This document shows positions 58,601-64,000 of a stretch of 64,000 nucleotides of DNA, piece after piece; within the stretch, counting starts at the first letter, position 1, and each line of letters begins with the position of its first letter. Source of the stretch: Liquidambar formosana (Eukaryota > Streptophyta > Magnoliopsida > Saxifragales > Altingiaceae). The position numbers and the translations under genes were made by a program. The notes beneath the pieces were generated by a model that was not told where the DNA came from, made no database searches, and was given only the letters and a program-made list of their open reading frames with translations. The stretch lies in contig CM077823.1 of assembly GCA_039720395.1 (NCBI GenBank), forward strand, positions 7,768,107-7,832,106. Direction: 5' to 3'.

Positions 58601-61600
58601 AAAAAACAACGGAAATTCTATGTTCAGTGCCTTTTTATAGATTCTGAAGTCTGAACCAAAATCATGTTCAAGGAATAGAAACTTTTACCCGTCTTACCTC
58701 AAAAAAAAAAAGGAAAAAAAAAGAAAAGAAAAAAAAAGAATATATATATATATATATAAATAATTCCAAATGATATAGGACCTGGAGATGAATCTTAACG
58801 AATTATTACCTCGAAATTATCATTTTTAAATTCAAAAGATTTGGCATCATCCTGCTAGGGTGGTCAACCATCAATGATTACTTCTTCTGTTGAGAATTGA
58901 ATGATTATGAAATATTGGAACTGTAATCATCTATTTAATTGCTTATTACCTGGAGAAAGCTTGTTATGTAAGTCCTGGAGAGGAAATTCAGTTAGTGTTT
59001 TTTTAGGAGTCCTGAGCATATAGGCTGATAGCATCAAGTACACGAAATGTATTGTTGACCTGTTACTAGGTTGACATGTGGCAATTGCCTAATATGGAAT
59101 CTTTAACTGGATCTATATTCTATTAATTGGATCTGTGTCTTTCACTTCCTGAATGTGGTAGTGACTTTAAGTTTAGGAGATGCTGTCTTTTCCATTTTAG
59201 AGATAATTATGTTCCTGTAGTTTTTATGGTTAGTTAAAACAAGTGTATGTCACATGTACTTATTGAAATGGTTTGAGAACCGCAATATAAGTCAGATGTT
59301 AATTACATGTTGATGACCCAGCATGTTGTTTATTTGTATTTTTCATTTTCTTTGAAGAAATCTATTTGTATTTCAGTTTTGTCAGTTAAACTTTCACTGA
59401 TTCTGATTACTTTGTTTGACTATTCCTTGCAGGTGTTTTGGTTCTATCCATTGTACATATTCAGTATTGTACTGAGCACCATGTGGTATTGTTTTGTGCT
59501 TCTGTCTTACTTTGTCTTAGTTAGACTATGTATTATAAAGTTATTACATCTTATCTTGGAAAAAGAAAAAAAGAAAATACATACAGTACATGCAATGTTG
59601 GTGGTGTTAAAGTATTTCAACATAGACTACCTAGGCCTGTGGATGTACCTTTTTCCATCTTGCCAGCTAAATAATCATGAAATGCTATTTGTATGACCAT
59701 ATCTTTTTTCAATCAAGTCATTACTGTTTGCACCAAAACATAAAAGTAAAAAATTGAGTTATTATTGTTAGATTGTTGTAGAAATTATGTATGCTGGTAT
59801 CCTTTCTTAACTAAAGTCATATTCTATTGAGATCAGAAAACCTTTTTAAAAGATGAAGTGAGTCAATGTATCAATATAAAATATAGGACATTTACAATCT
59901 GCTCATCAATTTAAAGAGAAAATACTGAGATAAGTTCTGGTGGCCTTATAATTCTATAACTTGTTGCATGTCACTTGCATCACAATTCACAAGTTAGAAC
60001 AGAAATTGGATGTAATGTCCTTGTGTCATATGGATAATTGGAATTTTGTTAAAAATTTATTATTTGTTCGTATGTTTTCCAATTCTTTCTCTCTCTCTCT
60101 ATGTTAATGATTGTGTTTGTTGAGTCTCTCACAAATATAACTCTTTTTTCATCCAAATCTGCAGTTTAAAAGAATGTCTTAATCCAGGTACAATGACATT
60201 GCTAAGTTGGGTTTTGACGCGTTGGGAAGAACCACGCCCACTTTAGCAGAACCCTCAATCCAAAAGGAGGTGTTAACCTCGCAAAATACAGCTCATACTG
60301 AAAAACCTGCTGGCCTTGGAGGGTAAAAGTCTAACTTAATGTGTGATTCTTTCTGGATAGAGCCATTACTGCTGCAGGTGTTTCTTCATAGAAACTAACT
60401 TGTTTCATAATAAATGCATGAAGTCATTTGTTGTTCTTTCATTTTATCGTAGGGTCATGATTGGAATAGGAGAGCAGGTCTATTCAATACTACTCTTGAG
60501 CTTCTTCTTTATACAGGTGAAAATTGGTTTTTGTGCGTGTGTGAATAAATTAATTAATATGTATCTATGTATATATGTTACTCTTCTGTTTTTTCCTTTT
60601 TCATGTTGGTGCATTCTTTGCACTCTAACGATGTTCTCGCTGCATTTCTTTATTTGTGTCTTAATGAGCACGTGTTATCTGCGGACATACTTTTAATGTG
60701 CAATAATCTAGATGACAGACTTGCCTTTGGGGGATTATATGCAGGTTTATGTTACAGGATTTGTACCCTTTATTGGGAAGGCCCTCAACTTCCTACTACT
60801 TTCCTGGATGTATGCCTACTACTGTTTCGAGTATGTTTGGTGAATTTGCATCTGCTGTTGCTTGTGTTGTACCCACTATTGGTTAGATAATTTCTTATTG
60901 CGTTTCTGAATTTCTTAGGTACAAATGGAATCTTTCTGAAGTAAGTTTGGAAAAAAGGCTGGACTTTTTTGAATCCAATTGGGCATTTTTTGCAGGCTTT
61001 GGTAATTTTTTCACTGTTGTCTATTGCTTCCTGTAACTTCTGATAAACCTTTGGTTAAATTACTGGAAATCCCCCTAATGAATGACCTTTTTTCACATAA
61101 CTCCCCTAATAAAAAAATCAATGCAATGTGCCTCCCAAATTTTTTAATGTTTTGCAATCTACCTCCTACCGTCAGTCTCCGTTTATGAGAAAAGAGGGAA
61201 ACTGTCACATGATGGCATGTGATGGTGTTGCCCATAGGTAATACCATAATTACCCTTTATCTCTGCAGATTACCTCACCTGCTCAAAGTCCCATCCCACT
61301 GCTGGCGATCTGCTCATCCTATACTCTTCTCTGTCTCCCTGCACACTCTTTGGCTCACCTGTATCATTGTTGTAGTCGCTGGTGACTTTTGCTCCTCCAA
61401 AGCAAAGCCCTTTTCTCGATTGCTCCCCTTCAAAGAGCTGGATCTATTCCCATAAGAGGAATAGATTTTATAAAAAATAAAAATTAAAAAAATAAAAAAA
61501 GAAGAAGAAGAAGCAGCAGCCGTTGCCACCGGTGACTTATCGGTTGCTGCACTGCGAAGAAGGGAGATTCCTCCCTCTCTATTATTTTTTACCCCTCCAC

Positions 61601-64000
61601 CGCCACACATTCCAAATGCAAGAACCAGACCCAACCCCTCACTCCTCGATCGAAAGAGCCAAACAAAATGAGATTCCCTCTTCAAACCCTTACCAGTTAC
61701 CAGCATCACATACTCACCTTCACCAGAACCCAAATCGATTTGCAACTTCATATCCTCCTCCATCATCGAACTCTTACTGACATAGTGATCCATGGCTGCA
61801 GCGACGCCAAAGAAGAGGATTTGGACACCAAAGAAGAGGATTTGGAGTCATATCTGAATGCCTTTAAGAAGGCAGTGGTGTTGTTCCTTCCTTCGATTCA
61901 TTGTGCTTGGGGTTTACAGTGGTGCCATTGAAGGTTGCGTGGGATGGGGGGAGGGGGGGTCGATTCGAATACCGATGGACATTGTTCTTCTTCCAGGCGG
62001 AACCATGAACTCCTGCTTCCATGGCTGCTTCATGCTTTTTCTCTTCTTCTTCTTCTTCATTTTTTTTTTTCAATCTATTCCTCTTACGGATTTATTTCTT
62101 ATTTTTTTATTTATTTCTTGTTGGGGATTTTTCTAGGATGGTAAAAAATGGAGTTTGGGATTTAAGAAATTTTTTTTTTCTTGTGATGATGAAGAATGGA
62201 TTCGCCGGAAAAAATGGGTTCACCAGAAAAGTTGGAATGGTGTGGGTTTCTGGAAAAAAATGTAGTGTAATCTGTGAACATGTGAGATGGAGGGTGAGGG
62301 GCAAATTAGTCTTTTTGTATCTATGTTAACACCGTTAATTCTATTTAACATTCAATGTGGGGAGGGAAGTACATTGCAATGATTTTTTGATCAGGGAGGT
62401 TATGTGAAAAAGGGTCATACATTAAGGGGGTTTCTTATAATTTACCCTAAACCTTTTCAAGTTTTCATAAAGTGTACTGGTTAGTTTCAATTTCTTCTTA
62501 GTTGTTTTCAATGCAGCTTTCTAAAATGAGACAACTCATGATTGTTGTTTTTAAGTAGCACACCATGAGACTCCTTATTCATGACTCATGAGGTTTTACT
62601 GTAAGAAATTGCAATTGACTTGATAAACAGTATGCAATGGTTTCTGTCACGTGGTTCTGGATTTAGTAGAGACAAGTTTCAATAGTAGGGAAACGGTTTG
62701 ATGATGATAATGTGTTGTAGCAGAATCTTTATGTATTGGCCAATGACCTAAATATTGGGTGTTAGACATGGAAAATGAACACAACACAAATGCCAATTTG
62801 TGATTTTTCATGATAGCTAATATTTCTCCGTATTGTGTATTCTATCACTTATGGGTAAAATACACAAAAGTTTAATTGAAAGAATCATAAATATATACTC
62901 AACTCAACTATACTCAACCAAGCCTTTATCCCAAGTACATGGCGTTGGCTACATGAATCCTTTTCTATCAAGGGTTGTATCTTCTACTAAATCCTTAGTA
63001 GGCATGTTGTTTCTCACTACTTCTAACCATGTTATTTTGGGCCTATTAAGGCCTTCAACTTGAATCAAGTCACCTTTATGTACAAGTACATTCCTCGGTC
63101 TTTATTGCACATGACCAAACTTCCTTAGATGATTTTCCCTCATCTTCTCCTTAATTGGTGCCCTTCGTACCTTCTCACGAATGCTGAAAGATTTGTTTCT
63201 TATTTTATCTTTCTGTGTATTACCACTTATCCTTCCTAACATCCTCATCTTTGTTACATTCAATTTTTTGTTTATGTTTCCTAGTTTCCCTTCATTCAGT
63301 ACTATATAGCATAGCCGGTCTTATAATCTTTTGGAAAAATACCACACATCCCACATTAGTTAATTATAAACTTTGACATTGCTTCATATACCTGTTTGAG
63401 CCCTTCACTTATTAGCTTAGGCTTTTAGGTTAGAAACTTAAGGGCCCGATTCATTTGCGCACCTGGCTTTGTTGTCCACGTGACTGGCCCATTTCTATCG
63501 TGTTAGGCCTGCACATGAGGGAGAGTGTTGGGAAGTCCCACATCCCACTTCAATTAAATATCCAGTTTAACTTAGATTTATATACTTTTTTGGGCCCTCC
63601 ACTTAATAGCTTAGGCTTTTAGGTTGGGCTTTCAATCTTCTTTATTTTTAAACTTGGTATCAGAGTCTGTTATTGTCGTTGTTGTTATTAGGACTATCCT
63701 GTTTGTGAGTGCGCTCCACGTGATAGACCTGTTGTTGTCTTGTGCTATGCCTACACGTGAGGGGAAGTGTTGGAAGATACCACATCCCATATCTATTGAT
63801 TATAAAAAATTTAACGTAGCTTCATATACTTGTTTGGACCTTCCACCTAATAGCTTAAGCTGTTGAGTTGGAAACTTAACATGGTATCAAAGAATGTCAT
63901 TCTGGGCTGTTTTGATTCATGAGCCTATCTTTGTTGTCCATGTAACAGGCCCGTCTCTATCTTGTTAGGCTTGCACGTGAGAGGGAGTGTTGGAAAGATA
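55467..64000 (+). CDS. EI24: EI24/etoposide-induced 2.4-like membrane protein, 3' end beyond window
   Basis: Exons: 55467-55591, 56057-56122, 56270-56420, 59433-59485, 60188-60322, 60453-60516, 60745-60830, 60919-61001. They stay in frame for 254 codons; all introns are GT-AG. Family sequence: LSIRTGQCFLLNGLIFLGSI near residues 46-65, FYVFWFYPLYIFSIVLSTMW across exons 3-4, NDIAKLGFDALGRT, GIGEQVYSILLLSFFFIQ, then GFVPFIGKALNFLLLSWMYA followed by YYCFEYKW. Exon 8 ends at FFESNWAFFAGFG. Roughly 50-60 C-terminal residues of the usual length are missing, because intron 8 (donor GTAATT at 61002) runs out of the window. EI24 is an ER multi-pass protein (the worm homologue EPG-4 acts in autophagy); the plant role is by homology only. 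Intron 8 holds a Mutator-like element, an RTE tail and TRIMs. Confidence 0.9.
56989..57321 (-). mobile_element. TRIM element, antisense in EI24 intron 3
   Basis: LTR 56989-57101 starts TGTTAGGTTTTCAACCTAAA and ends CCCAACA. The second copy, near 57208-57321, ends TTAACA but has lost its TG start. Between them, beside the second copy, the minus strand reads TGGTATAAAAGC, a decayed initiator-Met primer site. No target duplication was found. Confidence 0.7.
57322..59432. other. Rest of EI24 intron 3
   Basis: A-rich runs near 57530-57590 and 58700-58760. No element ends or genes recognised. Confidence 0.5.
61053..62447. mobile_element. Mutator-like element (1395 bp) with perfect 9-bp duplication, EI24 intron 8
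   Basis: Left end GGTTAAATTACTGG is mirrored by CTTATAATTTACCC. Inverted similarity runs about 100 bp (TTTTTTCACATAACTCCCCT against GGGAGGTTATGTGAAAAAGG; CAATGCAATGTGCCTCCC against GGGAAGTACATTGCAATG). TAAACCTTT flanks both sides (61044-61052 and 62448-62456). The interior has further inverted A- and CTT-rich stretches. ORFs inside (for example minus 61314-61793) show no transposase. Confidence 0.85.
62880..63300 (-). pseudogene. RTE-type LINE 3'-end fragment, EI24 intron 8
   Basis: The minus strand reads RMLGRISGNTQKDKIRNKSF, then IREKVRRAPIKEKMRENHLR, KFGHVQ, a stop, and later RPKITWLEVVRNNM. This is the conserved C-terminus of plant RTE reverse transcriptase ORFs (KMRENRLRWFGHVxRRP and RPKKTWxEVV). 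One in-frame stop is visible. Confidence 0.8.
63330..64000 (+). mobile_element. TRIM head-to-tail multimer, running past the window end
   Basis: Four LTR copies alternate with internal regions. They lie at about 63330-63432, 63526-63654, 63768-63881 and 63988 onward (cut). Copies start TGTTGGGAAGTCCCACATCC or TGTTGGAAGATACCACATCC. Primer-binding sites TGGTATCAGAG (63655) and TGGTATCAAAG (63882) follow two LTRs. Purine tracts GAGGGAGAG and GTGAGGGGAAG precede the next LTRs. No coding capacity. Confidence 0.8.

Noticed and set aside
61314..61793. 159-codon minus ORF in the Mutator-like element as a captured gene
   Set aside because: Composition is driven by CTT/AAG repeats and inverted arms, and no domain was recognised.

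Overview
The window is nuclear DNA of a flowering plant, most likely a woody eudicot. The evidence is large GT-AG introns, three conserved plant genes, and dense plant retroelements, MITEs and SINEs. I cannot name the species; an asterid is only a guess. It contains no bacterial, organellar or viral genes.

Three host genes were rebuilt exon by exon. (1) A NIPA-type magnesium transporter (+ strand, 9 exons, 351 aa, 22992-44293) has about 20 kb of introns full of transposons and one GC-AG intron. (2) A tiny CMC4-like twin-cysteine mitochondrial protein (- strand, 63 aa, exons 51914-51829 and 46975-46870) is split by a 4.85 kb intron. (3) An EI24/etoposide-induced 2.4-like membrane protein (+ strand, 8 exons from 55467 to 61001) continues beyond the window end. 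They are ordinary neighbours, not a cluster.

The left end (1 to about 7.14 kb) is the 3' part of a Tat/Ogre-like Ty3/gypsy retrotransposon. It carries two antisense spliced genes (a plant mobile domain protein and a DUF7745-like protein), a 33-bp minisatellite, a polypurine tract and a 2.1 kb LTR. Its main oddity is a palindromic decamer, TGCGTACGCA, found 27 times in nine clusters of 2-4, nearly always spaced exactly 21 bp. The clusters lie upstream of the LTR promoter and of both antisense genes, inside introns of those genes, and in the LTR leader. This looks like an element-borne DNA-binding array and is the best candidate for an undescribed system here.

7.1-22.6 kb is intergenic transposon debris: an L1-type LINE fragment, a complete 2644-bp solo LTR with a perfect 5-bp target duplication, a broken retroelement ORF of the putative plant transposon protein family, and several MITEs, Helitron-like elements and a SINE. 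Inside the NIPA introns are a SINE, LINE pieces, a TIR element in a TA microsatellite, hAT-like elements, tandem repeats and an antisense TRIM. 44.3-55.4 kb holds the CMC4 gene plus SINEs, a hAT MITE nested in a Mutator-like MITE, and a second complete Mutator-like MITE. The EI24 introns hold a TRIM, a 1395-bp Mutator-like element with a perfect 9-bp target duplication, an RTE LINE tail and, at the right edge, a head-to-tail TRIM multimer.

All positions were read by eye. No alignment, database search or splice predictor was run.
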